DNA of 46,506 nucleotides, taken from contig NZ_OANU01000068.1 in assembly GCF_900089835.1 (NCBI RefSeq), positions 1 through 46,506 of the forward strand. The letters run 5' to 3'. Of this stretch, positions 34,896-45,809 are shown piece by piece. This DNA is from Vibrio thalassae. Its GTDB lineage: Bacteria > Pseudomonadota > Gammaproteobacteria > Enterobacterales > Vibrionaceae. Numbering within the stretch: the stretch's first letter is position 1; the number at the start of each line of letters is the position of its first letter. Below the pieces are notes generated by a model. It searched no databases. It saw only the letters and a list, made by a program, of their open reading frames with translations, and was not told the origin of the DNA. Position numbers and translations under genes: made by a program.

Positions 34896-36485
34896 ATGAA
34901 CATTTTCGCCAAGGCAGCACAGTTAGAGCAAACCAATACACCATTTGCGTTTGCCAATATCATTGAAACAAAAGGCTCTTCTCCTCGTCATACTGGAACC
35001 ATGCTCGTAGAACAAAGCGGACAAATTCACGGCACTATTGGTGGTGGGATGATAGAACGCTACGTTATTGAGCAAGCTATTGAAGCAATAAAAGAAAACA
35101 AACCTCGCGTCGTTACTGGACGAATGACGCGTACCGGCCCTGAAGCGATGGGTATGGATTGTGGCGGCGCAATGACGCTTTCAATTGATGTTTATGGCTC
35201 TCGCCCTCGCCTTTACCTAATTGGGGCTGGTCATGTAAACAGAGCAGTTGCCCAAGCCGCCGCTCCATTAGGATTCGATATTACTGTTGTCGATGCTTAT
35301 GAAGGAAGCTTAGCAGAGGAGCATTTCCCCCAAGGCACTCATCGAGTACTAGGCGACACCATGCTCAGTGCCATTGACTCTCTTGATATCACACCAGATA
35401 GCTACGTGATTATCGCCACCAACCACCAAGATCAAGACGCTATCAACGCAATCGCCCAGAAAAAGACCACGTATACAGGTTTAATGGCCAGCCGCAGAAA
35501 AGTACAAACGCTATTCCAAGGCTTACGCGAATTAGGCACCAGCCAAGAAGAAATCGATCATATCCACTCTCCTATCGGCTTTGATATTGGCGCTGAAACA
35601 CCAGAAGAAATCGCCATCAGTATTTTGGCTGAAGTACTTAACGCGAAAAATGGCGCTTCAGGGGCCAAATTGAAAGAAAGCGTTGGTAGCTTTAATCAAA
35701 AACTGGTGCTAGTACGCGGTGCGGGTGATATCGCAACTGGAGTCGCTGCGAGATTGCACAATTCCGGCTTTAAAGTAGTCATGAGTGATATTGAGAAGCC
35801 AACAATGATTCGCTGCACGGTTTCATTCGGCCAATGCCTCTACGGCAAACCTGTCACGGTAGAAGGCATTACGGCAGAAAAAGTTCAGTCTTTTGATAAA
35901 GCCTGCCGATTGTTAGAAAAAGGCAAGATTCCTGTGTTTGTCGACGAAACAGAAAAACTCGCCGAGGCTATCAAGCCTGATTTTGTCGTTGATGCCATTC
36001 TTGCGAAAAAGAACCTTGGCACACACAAAGGAATGGCACCAGTAACCATCGCTTTAGGCCCTGGCTTTACCGCTGGTGAAGACTGCCACGCAGCAATAGA
36101 AACCAATCGTGGACATCAACTCGGTCGAGTAATTTACGACGGTCCATGTCAGCCTAATTCAGGTATACCAGGTAGCATTCTAGGTTATACAGAGCAACGG
36201 GTAATTAGAGCACCTGGTGTAGGTATCTTTACTGCTGAAGTAAAACTTGGCGATTTGGTTGAAGAAGGACAACCTATCGCGAAAGTCGATGACATGGTCG
36301 TCTACGCGCCATTGAGCGGTAAAGTGAGAGGCTTACTCAACAACGGATTGAGTGTGCATCAAGGCTTTAAGGTGGGCGATGTCGATCCGCGTGGTGAAAG
36401 TGTTGACCACTGCACGATTTCTGATAAAGCGCGTGCGGTTGCAGGCGGTGTTCTTGAGGCAATGTTGTGTTTAAGTGGTCGGTAG
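34896..36485 (+). CDS. yqeB: YqeB, XdhC-related maturation protein
   Basis: A 529-residue two-part protein of the YqeB/EF2563 family. Residues 1 to about 260 resemble XdhC/CoxI, the chaperone that loads sulfurated Mo cofactor: TKGSSPRHTGTMLV, GTIGGGMIERYV, a Rossmann fold LIGAGHVNRAVAQAAAPLGF and IGAETPEEIAISILAEVL. The second half starts with a further fold, LVRGAGDIATGVAARLH, then VDAILAKKNLG, ALGPGFTAGEDCHAAIETNRGH and APLSGKVRGLL. It is predicted to insert or hold selenium in the XdhD cofactor. It is in an operon after yqeC, and a terminator follows about 210 bases later. Confidence 0.87.
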   Translation: MNIFAKAAQLEQTNTPFAFANIIETKGSSPRHTGTMLVEQSGQIHGTIGGGMIERYVIEQAIEAIKENKPRVVTGRMTRTGPEAMGMDCGGAMTLSIDVYGSRPRLYLIGAGHVNRAVAQAAAPLGFDITVVDAYEGSLAEEHFPQGTHRVLGDTMLSAIDSLDITPDSYVIIATNHQDQDAINAIAQKKTTYTGLMASRRKVQTLFQGLRELGTSQEEIDHIHSPIGFDIGAETPEEIAISILAEVLNAKNGASGAKLKESVGSFNQKLVLVRGAGDIATGVAARLHNSGFKVVMSDIEKPTMIRCTVSFGQCLYGKPVTVEGITAEKVQSFDKACRLLEKGKIPVFVDETEKLAEAIKPDFVVDAILAKKNLGTHKGMAPVTIALGPGFTAGEDCHAAIETNRGHQLGRVIYDGPCQPNSGIPGSILGYTEQRVIRAPGVGIFTAEVKLGDLVEEGQPIAKVDDMVVYAPLSGKVRGLLNNGLSVHQGFKVGDVDPRGESVDHCTISDKARAVAGGVLEAMLCLSGR

Positions 36486-36695
36486 TGGGTATTAATAACC
36501 CATCACCTACATAACGACGCCTTACTGTCTTACTGCCTTACGTCCGTGATCCTCATGAAAATGAGGACCTTCTACAACGCGTAGAAAACCAAACGTGGTA
36601 AGCACGTTAAGTAAATTGAGCTTGCGATGCGCTAGCGGAGATTTCCTTTTTCAAGGAAATGACGAAGGTTTTTGATATACTACATTTCAACAAAC

Positions 36696-36727
36696 AACGC
36701 CTGATGGTCTCATCAGGCGTTTTCTTT
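36696..36727 (+). terminator. Terminator after yqeB
   Basis: AACGCCTGATG-GTCT-CATCAGGCGTT stem with TTTCTTTT after it. Another smaller stem (ATTTCCTT-TTTC-AAGGAAAT) lies about 50 bases before. It also stands after the convergent ygjK gene. The remaining 200 bases between yqeB and here hold no gene. Confidence 0.8.
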
Positions 36728-36753
36728 TATTAGAACTTACCGAGCTAACTCAG

Positions 36754-39552
<2,799 letters not shown>

Positions 39553-39565
39553 TCAATCCATATGT

Positions 39566-39611
39566 TGTGACATTTATCACTATTTATAAGTTAGATTTGC
39601 AGAACAAATCT
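39566..39611 (-). promoter_or_regulatory. CRP-like site and palindrome close to ygjK start
   Basis: TGTGA-CATTTA-TCACT (39566-39581) matches the CRP consensus at nine of ten positions. A second palindrome, AGATTTG-CAGAA-CAAATCT, lies at 39593-39611. The CRP-like site ends only 17 bases from the ATG, so if real it would repress or overlap the transcription start rather than activate. Confidence 0.4.
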
Positions 39612-39852
39612 CTATGCAGAGGGATGCGGGATGAATAGTACTTACCAACGTTATTCACTCAACAAATGTCATGATAAATTTTGTGGTCATGGGTAAAGAT
39701 TACTTTCGTTGCATTACATTACTTGACAACGGACATCATTTTATTTTTGAAATGGAGATAAACCGAGCGAGATTTTATATAAATATCGAAACATTTCTCA
39801 GTTATTTACGAATTATATAGGGGTTTATATTATTGAAAACATACCAACACAA
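39612..39852. other. AT-rich non-coding stretch upstream of ygjK
   Basis: About 240 bases with no frame. A TTGACA at about 39723 on the plus strand lacks a good -10. It may contain a transcript ending at the next hairpin. Confidence 0.3.
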
Positions 39853-39902
39853 ATTAAAGCTCTTCTATTTATTAACGAAATGATAAATAGAAGAGCTTTA
39901 AT
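39853..39902 (+). terminator. Orphan perfect 20-bp stem-loop with T-tail
   Basis: The arms are ATTAAAGCTCTTCTATTTAT and its exact reverse complement around a 10-base loop (39873-39882), followed by five T on the plus strand. No protein gene ends here, so it could terminate an unannotated plus-strand RNA, or be a remnant. Confidence 0.5.
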
Positions 39903-40033
39903 TTTTGAATGGATATCAAATTTTTAATTTATACTACCTTAGTCAACTAATCGGACAATTATTAGCTTGCAACTTACCAAGTCCTATCGCGATAGTGAGA
40001 GCAAAGAGAAATCGCTCTTTTATTAATTCATTG

Positions 40034-40171
40034 TTAGATGACAGTATTCATACTGGGTAACAGATCCTTGTTAATCAATGCCATGGTGTGCACTACATCG
40101 GTCGCTTCAACAACGTGCTTCTTTTCAGAATAGTCGCTCCAATGATCGATGAATGCTTGTTTCTTGACATT
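40034..40171 (-). pseudogene. C-terminal remnant of an unidentified gene
   Basis: A 45-codon frame without a start codon, bounded upstream by two stop codons (TAA TAA), has a protein-like composition: KKQAFIDHWSDYSEKKHVVE then ATDVVHTMALINKDLLPSMN, ending TVI and stop. It is helical and amphipathic. I do not recognise the family. The lack of start, ribosome site and further frame suggests the tail of a deleted gene. A hairpin AGAGC-N11-GCTCT with T-rich flank lies nearby at about 39999-40023. Confidence 0.4.
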
Positions 40172-40307
40172 TTATTAGAACACTTGGGTCAAACCAGATG
40201 TAGATAAAATAAGTTATCAGACTTTAAAAGGAACATTCAACACGAACTGTCAAAGGGTTAATAGGAGGGGAATAAAGAACAGCTAAAGAGCTGAGAGAGT
40301 GAAACAT

Positions 40308-40345
40308 CAACACACAAAGACTATTGAGACAGTCTCCATGTGTTG
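40308..40345 (-). terminator. Imperfect hairpin after the DUF3297 gene
   Basis: CAACACACAAAGACT / AGTCTCCATGTGTTG arms pair at 12 of 15 positions around an 8-base loop. The T-tail on the minus strand is weak. The remaining bases between 40172 and 40307 hold no gene. Confidence 0.4.
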
Positions 40346-40369
40346 AATGGATAGTAAGTGCTTAGCGAA

Positions 40370-40618
40370 TTATACGTAGTACGCTTCCACTGTACCTTTT
40401 AGTTTGATCAGCATAGGTTGACCACGGCGATCCAGTGCTTTAGGTGAAGGGATTTTCACCCAACCTTCGCTGATGCAATATTCTTCAACATCAGTACGCT
40501 CTTTACCATTTAAGCGAATACCGATCTGGTGCTCAAAACACTCAGCTACGTGGTGTGGGCTACGTGGGTTACCTGATAGGTGATCCGGTAAAGCTGGCTT
40601 TGCGTTGTTATCGCTCAT
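40370..40618 (-). CDS. DUF3297 family protein
   Basis: An 82-residue small soluble protein with the family blocks LPDHLSGNPRSPHH, IGIRLNGKERTDVEEYCISE, GWVKI and ALDRRGQPMLIKLKGTVEAYY. DUF3297 proteins are common in proteobacteria and their function is unknown; the compact beta-rich sequence and the GKER motif suggest a nucleic-acid or protein-binding role, but this is speculation. AGGT lies upstream of the ATG at a long spacing. It is transcribed alone. Confidence 0.85.
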   Translation of the reverse strand: MSDNNAKPALPDHLSGNPRSPHHVAECFEHQIGIRLNGKERTDVEEYCISEGWVKIPSPKALDRRGQPMLIKLKGTVEAYYV

Positions 40619-41027
40619 TATTATGACCTAGTGTATTTAAAAAGTGGCTTATTGTAGTCAATACCGAACAGGCGCTCAAGAAAAGACATGGCCTCGCGCA
40701 CCTCATTGCTCTGTTCTTAATCAGAATATACGACTGACCCCAGTTCATTGGACAAAAACTTGGCTTGATACCTAAATTTTGGATACCTATTTGCTGGTGA
40801 TTGAAAGCGATGCTTATACAGCAAACCTTGCGCAAAATGGTCGTCGAGACATCGTCAATCTCGACATTTAGTGTGCCGTCTTATTTTGATAACTAGCCGC
40901 ACGATTCGTGCGCAACCATGCACGTATTTTTGCATTTAAATTACAACATCGATCTGCATCACAGAGATTCTGCTACAAAAAAGGCTAAACTTAGAGTCCC
41001 CCAAAGCGACAAACAAAACAATGAACC
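40619..41027. other. Intergenic region between divergent small genes
   Basis: About 400 bases with promoters for the DUF3297 gene on the left and the 76-residue gene on the right. I see no convincing coding frame. One open minus-strand frame (40608-40835) overlaps the DUF3297 start and has poor composition. Confidence 0.3.
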
Positions 41028-41258
41028 ATGGATACTACGAAAACTCTTATTTACGATACTTTAATTCGTCTCGCTGATCATGCCCCGGAACAACATGCAC
41101 AAATCCGTCAGGCTCTCTACGAGCAACTTGAACTTCCCTTTAACAAACAAATTGCGCTTTATACCAATGTCCTTGCTCCTGCAAGCTTAGGACGCCTAAG
41201 TGACAAAGAGCGCCTTGATGACGCAGTTAATCTAGCGGATTCCATTCTAAACTCTTAA
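41028..41258 (+). CDS. Small helical hypothetical protein
   Basis: A 76-residue protein, predicted all-helical (TLIYDTLIRLADHAPEQHAQ and IRQALYEQLELPFN), with the C-terminal half ERLDDAVNLADSILNS. I do not recognise a named family. It begins at an ATG with a weak site and ends before a hairpin. The regular heptad-like spacing and balanced charge suggest a folded protein. Nothing in the neighbours reveals a role. Confidence 0.55.
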   Translation: MDTTKTLIYDTLIRLADHAPEQHAQIRQALYEQLELPFNKQIALYTNVLAPASLGRLSDKERLDDAVNLADSILNS

Positions 41259-41264
41259 AAAATA

Positions 41265-41297
41265 AGCGTTGATTCTCAACAAGAAAGAATCAACGCT
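41265..41297 (-). terminator. Intrinsic terminator of the minus-strand GNAT unit
   Basis: AGCGTTGATTCT / AGAATCAACGCT, a perfect 12-base stem. On the minus strand it is followed by TATTTTTTAAG, so it ends the unit that contains the DUF7661-like gene. Confidence 0.8.
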
Positions 41298-41334
41298 CTG
41301 TCTGTAGTCACACGCTTTAACCACTATTCATCGC

Positions 41335-41553
41335 TTATAACGTTTCCACCGACGGATGCTTATCGCTCGCCATCTCATGATAAATGTCATCTAAATATGT
41401 CGCTAATTCGTCTTGTTTCAGATCTGACGGGATCACCACATCATAGATTCGTGCTTTGATGCCAGTATGCGATTCTCGATACAACACCCATTCACCCTGC
41501 TCTCTAGCCACAGACATGGCTTGACCAAAAACACGAAATCTCAATGTCGTCAC
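41335..41553 (-). CDS. DUF7661-like small protein
   Basis: A 72-residue protein with LRFRVFGQAMSVAREQGEWV at the start and a DVVIP-(x)-DL..DELATYLDDIYHEMAS ending. This resembles a small family in which a short beta N-terminus precedes one helix (DUF7661, from memory). It lies 21 bases after the GNAT gene in the same direction. The function is unknown. Family assignment is tentative. Confidence 0.55.
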   Translation of the reverse strand: MTTLRFRVFGQAMSVAREQGEWVLYRESHTGIKARIYDVVIPSDLKQDELATYLDDIYHEMASDKHPSVETL

Positions 41554-41574
41554 TTAAGCACCCTATTGGTTGTG

Positions 41575-42039
41575 TTAGTTATGCTCAAAACGCTGTCTGG
41601 TGACTAAACCCCATTTATGGTCTTGATATTTATCTTCCTGATAATTATCGGACGTATAATCGCCAACAACGTCTCGCCAAAAACTTACCGCATGCTCAGC
41701 CCCAGCCACTTGTTTAATTTCCCAACTGCCTTGAAGCTGAACAAATAGCTGAGTAATGAACTGCTTACCTACTTTGTTTTTACGAAAACAAGGCAGTACA
41801 TAAAAATAACAGATTTCAAACGCACTTGGGGCTTTCTCTTCGATTGCTGTTAAAGCGGCAGGAATACCATCTATGTACAGTAAATAACCGGTGACCGTGT
41901 TCTCTATTTTCGGATAAATCTCAAACAGGCCGTTGGCATCCGGTTTGTCATCAATGATTCGCGAAAATTCCGCGGCATACCCTTGGTAGAGATTGGCATA
42001 CACTTGCATGTTGGAACTATCAACTTTCACAATCTTCAT
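41575..42039 (-). CDS. GNAT-family N-acetyltransferase
   Basis: A 154-residue acetyltransferase. A central beta strand with ICYFYVLPCFRKNKVGKQFI includes the acetyl-CoA loop, here R-K-N-K-V-G-K in place of the usual Q/RxxGxG/A, so one glycine position is changed. Family-like parts are GYLLYIDGIPAALTAIEE and the C-terminal SFWRDVVGDY. The substrate is unknown. It is likely cotranscribed with the following small gene. The ATG at 42037-42039 has no strong ribosome site. Confidence 0.7.
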   Translation of the reverse strand: MKIVKVDSSNMQVYANLYQGYAAEFSRIIDDKPDANGLFEIYPKIENTVTGYLLYIDGIPAALTAIEEKAPSAFEICYFYVLPCFRKNKVGKQFITQLFVQLQGSWEIKQVAGAEHAVSFWRDVVGDYTSDNYQEDKYQDHKWGLVTRQRFEHN

Positions 42040-42086
42040 AGCGTTTTCTCGATTATTAGAATTACATGTTTAAAAGTGTTACTGGC

Positions 42087-42920
42087 TTAAACCCGATAGC
42101 CAAATCGAGCCAAGTAGTGCCAGATTTTCTTAATGTCTTGCTCGTCATAACGCTTACTCGTTACTGCTAAACCTAGTAGCTGCGCATTGATTATTCCATC
42201 TTGCGCTAGCTCTTGAGCGAGTTCGACAAATGGCATACCTCGATAATCGAGGTATTGCCTCATGGTTTCAATAGACAGTTCATAGCCGTTATGCCATTGA
42301 ATAGGAACCCCTAATTCAAGTGCATATTGTTCAATCACTGTTGCGCGAAAAATTGGGTCTAACACCACACATTCCACATCATCTTTCAGCGAGAGTGTGC
42401 CGTGAATGTGTGCCTCAATGTAGTCATCCAGTCTATCGGTCGACGACAACCGCGCTTTATCAATTAGTGTCGTTAGTGTTTCTGTTACAGCAAAATCGTC
42501 TGGCTCGAAAAAGCTATCGGGATAACAATAGGTTGTTCGTTTTAACACGTGGGGTTTTAACGTAAAAAATGCCGATCCAAATCTCGGCGCAGCCCCTTCA
42601 GAATAGTGGCGAAAATTCACTGCACCGTATTTGGGTCTATGGCGCATGGGGGCCAAATCATACGCACCATCAAACACTTTCTGTTCCCATAGCCAGCGGT
42701 CTCCACCCTCAAAAGCGGTCAAACCGCCATTACTTGTCTTGGTTTCAAACTGAGATTTCAGCTCACCATCTTTCGCAATGGAGAGCAAAAGAGGTTGCCC
42801 TTTTGAAGTATATCTATCAGGGTGGAAATTGATGGTGACACGATAAGTCTCTGTCGGCATTCCGTTATTGGATTTAGCTCTAATGTTAGCTAAGGCTTTA
42901 CCTATAACGTCTTTATCCAT
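42087..42920 (-). CDS. DUF3626 family protein
   Basis: A 277-residue protein of the DUF3626 family: YRVTINFHPDRYTSKGQPLL, SQFETKTSNGGLTAFEGGDR, a WEQ..FDGAYD segment, KYGAVNFRHYSEGAAPRFGS and CYPDSFFEPDDF. The histidine/aspartate-rich blocks are reminiscent of ADP-ribosyl/toxin-type folds, but the function is not known. The start ATG at 42918-42920 has GGAAG five bases upstream; the frame's earlier 29 codons overlap the DUF523 gene and are not family-like. It follows the DUF523 gene by 25 bases. Confidence 0.75.
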   Translation of the reverse strand: MDKDVIGKALANIRAKSNNGMPTETYRVTINFHPDRYTSKGQPLLLSIAKDGELKSQFETKTSNGGLTAFEGGDRWLWEQKVFDGAYDLAPMRHRPKYGAVNFRHYSEGAAPRFGSAFFTLKPHVLKRTTYCYPDSFFEPDDFAVTETLTTLIDKARLSSTDRLDDYIEAHIHGTLSLKDDVECVVLDPIFRATVIEQYALELGVPIQWHNGYELSIETMRQYLDYRGMPFVELAQELAQDGIINAQLLGLAVTSKRYDEQDIKKIWHYLARFGYRV

Positions 42921-42945
42921 GTTCTTCCATCCGTGTCGTTCGTTG

Positions 42946-43428
42946 CTATGCTTGCAACTCTTGTTTGAGATTGGCAATCGAATGTTGACTAAAAACCTGA
43001 ATCCCATGCTGGAGTAATGTAGCAGTCGTCACTCCTTTACCGGTTTTTTTAACCCCAGTAAAGGTGCCATCGTAAATCTGTAAACTACCACATGACGGGC
43101 TTCCTTCTGCGAGGACGACATAGCGAATACCCTGCTTTTGGCACATTTGAAGCGTCAATTCGGCACCGAGTAAAAACGCTGCTGTGACCTCATGACCATC
43201 ATTGGTCATGACAACCGCTTTACCATCAATCACCTCAGCACCTTGCCCTAAAATGATTTCCGCTGGGGCTCTAGGTATCGACAGACCAGCATAGACTTCA
43301 GGACACATTGCTATTAATTCGACATGCGATTTGAGCCATGCTAAGTCTTGTTTTGCCACCGATAAGCCACTTGCATTGTAGCGAACCTTATTGCCCAGTA
43401 AACATGAGCTAATCAGCACTTTTTCCAA
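42946..43428 (-). CDS. DUF523 family protein
   Basis: A 160-residue DUF523 protein. The start is TTG at 43426-43428 with AAGGAG six bases upstream, giving (M)EKVLISSCLLGNKVRYNA, the family N-terminus; upstream codons are not family-like. Conserved parts are MCPEVYAGLSIPR-PAEI, EGSPSCGS and a GVTTATL-like end. Conserved cysteines (CLLG, CPE, SCG) suggest a metal or Fe-S site. In some species it is fused to a DUF1722 domain near photolyase genes; here it pairs with DUF3626. The role is unknown. Confidence 0.82.
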   Translation of the reverse strand: MEKVLISSCLLGNKVRYNASGLSVAKQDLAWLKSHVELIAMCPEVYAGLSIPRAPAEIILGQGAEVIDGKAVVMTNDGHEVTAAFLLGAELTLQMCQKQGIRYVVLAEGSPSCGSLQIYDGTFTGVKKTGKGVTTATLLQHGIQVFSQHSIANLKQELQA

Positions 43429-43594
43429 TGGTTTCTCCTTGGTAAGCTGCAAACCAGGGCACTGACCATATATTATCGATTGGTATGTTTTATACATATT
43501 CAGCAATTAGCGTCTGATAATCAATCGGTTAATCAGGATATTGTCGAATTTCTAACATAACTTTGCCCTTGAAAATACTTGTTCGCCAAAAAGC

Positions 43595-43620
43595 AAAAAC
43601 GGAAGCCAAATGGCTTCCGT
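43595..43620 (-). terminator. Intrinsic terminator of mntH
   Basis: ACGGAAGCCA-AA-TGGCTTCCGT stem with five T residues on the minus strand after it. Confidence 0.85.
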
Positions 43621-43641
43621 TCTATCGACAAAAACTAATAC

Positions 43642-44864
43642 TCAAGCAGCAAGCGTAAACATCAAATACGCATTCAAAGCAAGAACCAAAGTGACTATCA
43701 CCATACCCGCGTAAGACACCCATTTATTGTTCTTAAATTCTCCCATTAAGCGTTCACTGTTAGTGAAGATAAGTAGTGGGATAATGGCGAGCGCGATACC
43801 AAAACTTAATACCACTTGGCTCATCACTAGAATATCGGTTGTGTTCATCCCTAAGCCGATGACGACAAAAGATGGCGCCATAGTGATAAAGCGACGTACC
43901 CACATCGGAATGGAAAAACACACAAAGCCTTGCATCACCACTTGACCTGCCATAGTCCCCACTACGGTAGAAGATAAACCCGAAGCAATTAATGACACTC
44001 CAAACAAGACCGATGCGGCTTTACCAACTAAAGGTGTTAATGTCATATAAGCGGTTTCAATTTCGGCGACATGCTGGTTACCTGAATAGTGGAATACCGC
44101 CGCTGCCATCGCCACAATGGCAATATTCACAAACCCAGCAATAACCATTGCGATTAACACATCAAAGCGAGTACTGCGAAGGCGAGTCTTAGTGCTTTCT
44201 CCATAACTGTTCTTAAACAAAGCCGAGTGAAGGTAGATGACATGTGGCATTACTGTCGCCCCTAAAATGCCGGCAGCAAGATAGATTTGGCGAGAGTCGG
44301 TTAAGCTCGGTGTTAGCAAACCTGTCATCATTTCTCCGCCCACAGGATGAGCAAAGAAAAGCTCAGCAATGTAAATAACCGCCACAAGCATGAGTAACGA
44401 GCCAATCACCACTTCTAATGGTTTTTGCCCTTTTTAGTGATGAGTGCGCCCTCCATTAAGCTGATGCCAAATACCAATTGAAAACCTACAGCGGCACCAA
44501 TAAACTCCGCTAAATCAGTCGCAATGGCAATGATCTCTGCTTGAATCCAGTAGAACCCTACCGCCCATTTATTGGGTAAATAATCACGCAAGTGTTCAGC
44601 AAGGTTTTTACCTGTCACGATGCCCAACTTGGCAGACAAATACTGAATCAACATCGCCATTAAGTTCGCCCAAAGCACTACCCAAAGTAGTTGGTAACCA
44701 AATGAAGATCCTGATTCAATATTTGTCGCGAAGTTACCTGGGTCGATGTAGCCAATGGCTGCAATAAACGCCGGGCCTAACATCAGTAACTTACGTTTTA
44801 TTTTGGCAAATGATGATGCTTTTTGTGCCGCATTAGCATCTGCGTATATGGATGCGCCATTCAT
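43642..44864 (-). pseudogene. mntH: NRAMP manganese transporter MntH, broken by internal deletion
   Basis: The 5' part is typical Mnt[42 protein letters not shown] and [20 protein letters not shown]. After LMEGALIT the sequence jumps to KKG and then loses frame near 44425-44435. The remaining frame resumes at [15 protein letters not shown] and runs to the normal C-terminus. Compared with E. coli MntH, about 11 residues (roughly GIATFLILMLQ) of the membrane helix after LT are missing plus one frame unit, a net deletion near 34 bases. The start ATG at 44862-44864 has AGAGGA at suitable distance. A functional proton-coupled Mn(II) importer is not expected. Confidence 0.8.
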
Positions 44865-44908
44865 AAGTATCATTCCTCTTTCGTCTCTGAGAGAAATGAT
44901 ACTCGCAC

Positions 44909-44927
44909 GCAAATGATAATCAATCGC
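44909..44927 (-). promoter_or_regulatory. Fur-like box upstream of mntH
   Basis: GCAAATGATAATCAATCGC matches the 19-bp Fur consensus GATAATGATAATCATTATC at 14 positions. It is 45 bases upstream of the chosen mntH start, as expected for Fur control. A MntR site was not identified. Confidence 0.55.
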
Positions 44928-45028
44928 ATCTTTGTGCATAAAAATGATAACTAAGTTTTCACCACTTAATTACCAACAATTAATACATATTACCTATCAA
45001 AAATCAGATGCAACTTTAACCATCACGA

Positions 45029-45247
45029 TCAGTAAACGATGCTTGCAGCTATATCTCCCCAATCGAATCGTCCGTATTCTTTAAACCCAAGTTTTTGATA
45101 GAATTGTTGGGCTACCTTATTCTCATCACAGTAGCCTATGTGTATCGCTTTAGGTTTAAGCTCTTCAATTGCTTTGATAATTGCCTTCACCATCAACCAT
45201 AGCAACTCTTGGCTGATAATCACTTCCTCAGTGAAAACACACTTCAC
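45029..45247 (-). pseudogene. GNAT acetyltransferase, C-terminal remnant
   Basis: A 72-codon frame holds the second half of a GNAT fold: SQELLWLMVKAIIKAIEE and then IHIGYCDENKVAQQFYQKLG followed by FKEYGRFDWGD. The N-terminal half, including the acetyl-CoA loop, is absent, and the next gene's stop is only 14 bases upstream. It probably is the tail of a former gene. The first ATG in the frame is not convincing. Confidence 0.65.
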
Positions 45248-45261
45248 TAATCAGTATGGTT

Positions 45262-45711
45262 TCAGTCCGAATCCAAAGAAAACACCAACTCAATCTCGCG
45301 CCCTTCCACTAAGGTGCCAGTCTCGACAAAACCACAGCTTAGGTAAAAGTGCCTAGGCCCTTTTTCATCACGAACGACACTCGTAAACAAATCTATTGTT
45401 CCAAACTCTTGTCTCAACTCCTGATAAAGCAAAGTGATAGCTTGTCTACCGAAGCCTTGCTTTTGATAGTTTTTATCTAGCATAAATCGCCACAGTGAAA
45501 GTCTATTGGATTGTGAGTCGACGTTAGCCAGAATAAAGCCAATGGGTTGTTCTTTGACATAGATAGCTCTATACCACGGAGACGCCATAAAATTTGCTTC
45601 CGCTAGAGAGATAGCATTGCTATCAATATGTGAAGTTTGATAAGGGGCGACTTCAAGCTGACAAATTGCGTAGAAGTTGTCACCCGTGATGGTTCTTAGC
45701 TCCATGCTCAT
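45262..45711 (-). CDS. GNAT acetyltransferase, polyamine/antibiotic type
   Basis: A 149-residue acetyltransferase of the spermine/spermidine-like type. Motif A is FMLDKNYQKQGFGRQAI, giving the Q-x-x-G-x-G acetyl-CoA loop. The C-terminal part is HFYLSCGFVETG. The N-terminal IGFILANVD strand is present. Two nearby ATGs (45711 and 45705) could start it, and no strong ribosome site is visible. It is complete in length. The substrate is not known. It is upstream of the GNAT remnant in the same direction. Confidence 0.75.
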   Translation of the reverse strand: MSMELRTITGDNFYAICQLEVAPYQTSHIDSNAISLAEANFMASPWYRAIYVKEQPIGFILANVDSQSNRLSLWRFMLDKNYQKQGFGRQAITLLYQELRQEFGTIDLFTSVVRDEKGPRHFYLSCGFVETGTLVEGREIELVFSLDSD

Positions 45712-45809
45712 TGCTGGGTATCCGACTGAATAAAGAACAGTGACTATACTCGTTAATTTGGCTCATTTTTTCAATAAGTTAATGACTAGTTTTAAGCTTT
45801 AACATGGCA

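Noticed and set aside
21090..36485. Selenate reductase operon, as suggested by the usual name of ygfK.
   Set aside because: Neighbours are purine enzymes and no DMSO-reductase-type catalytic subunit is present; the name is historical.
40608..40835. A 75-codon minus-strand frame upstream of DUF3297.
   Set aside because: It overlaps the DUF3297 start, has many cysteines and poor composition, and lacks a ribosome site.
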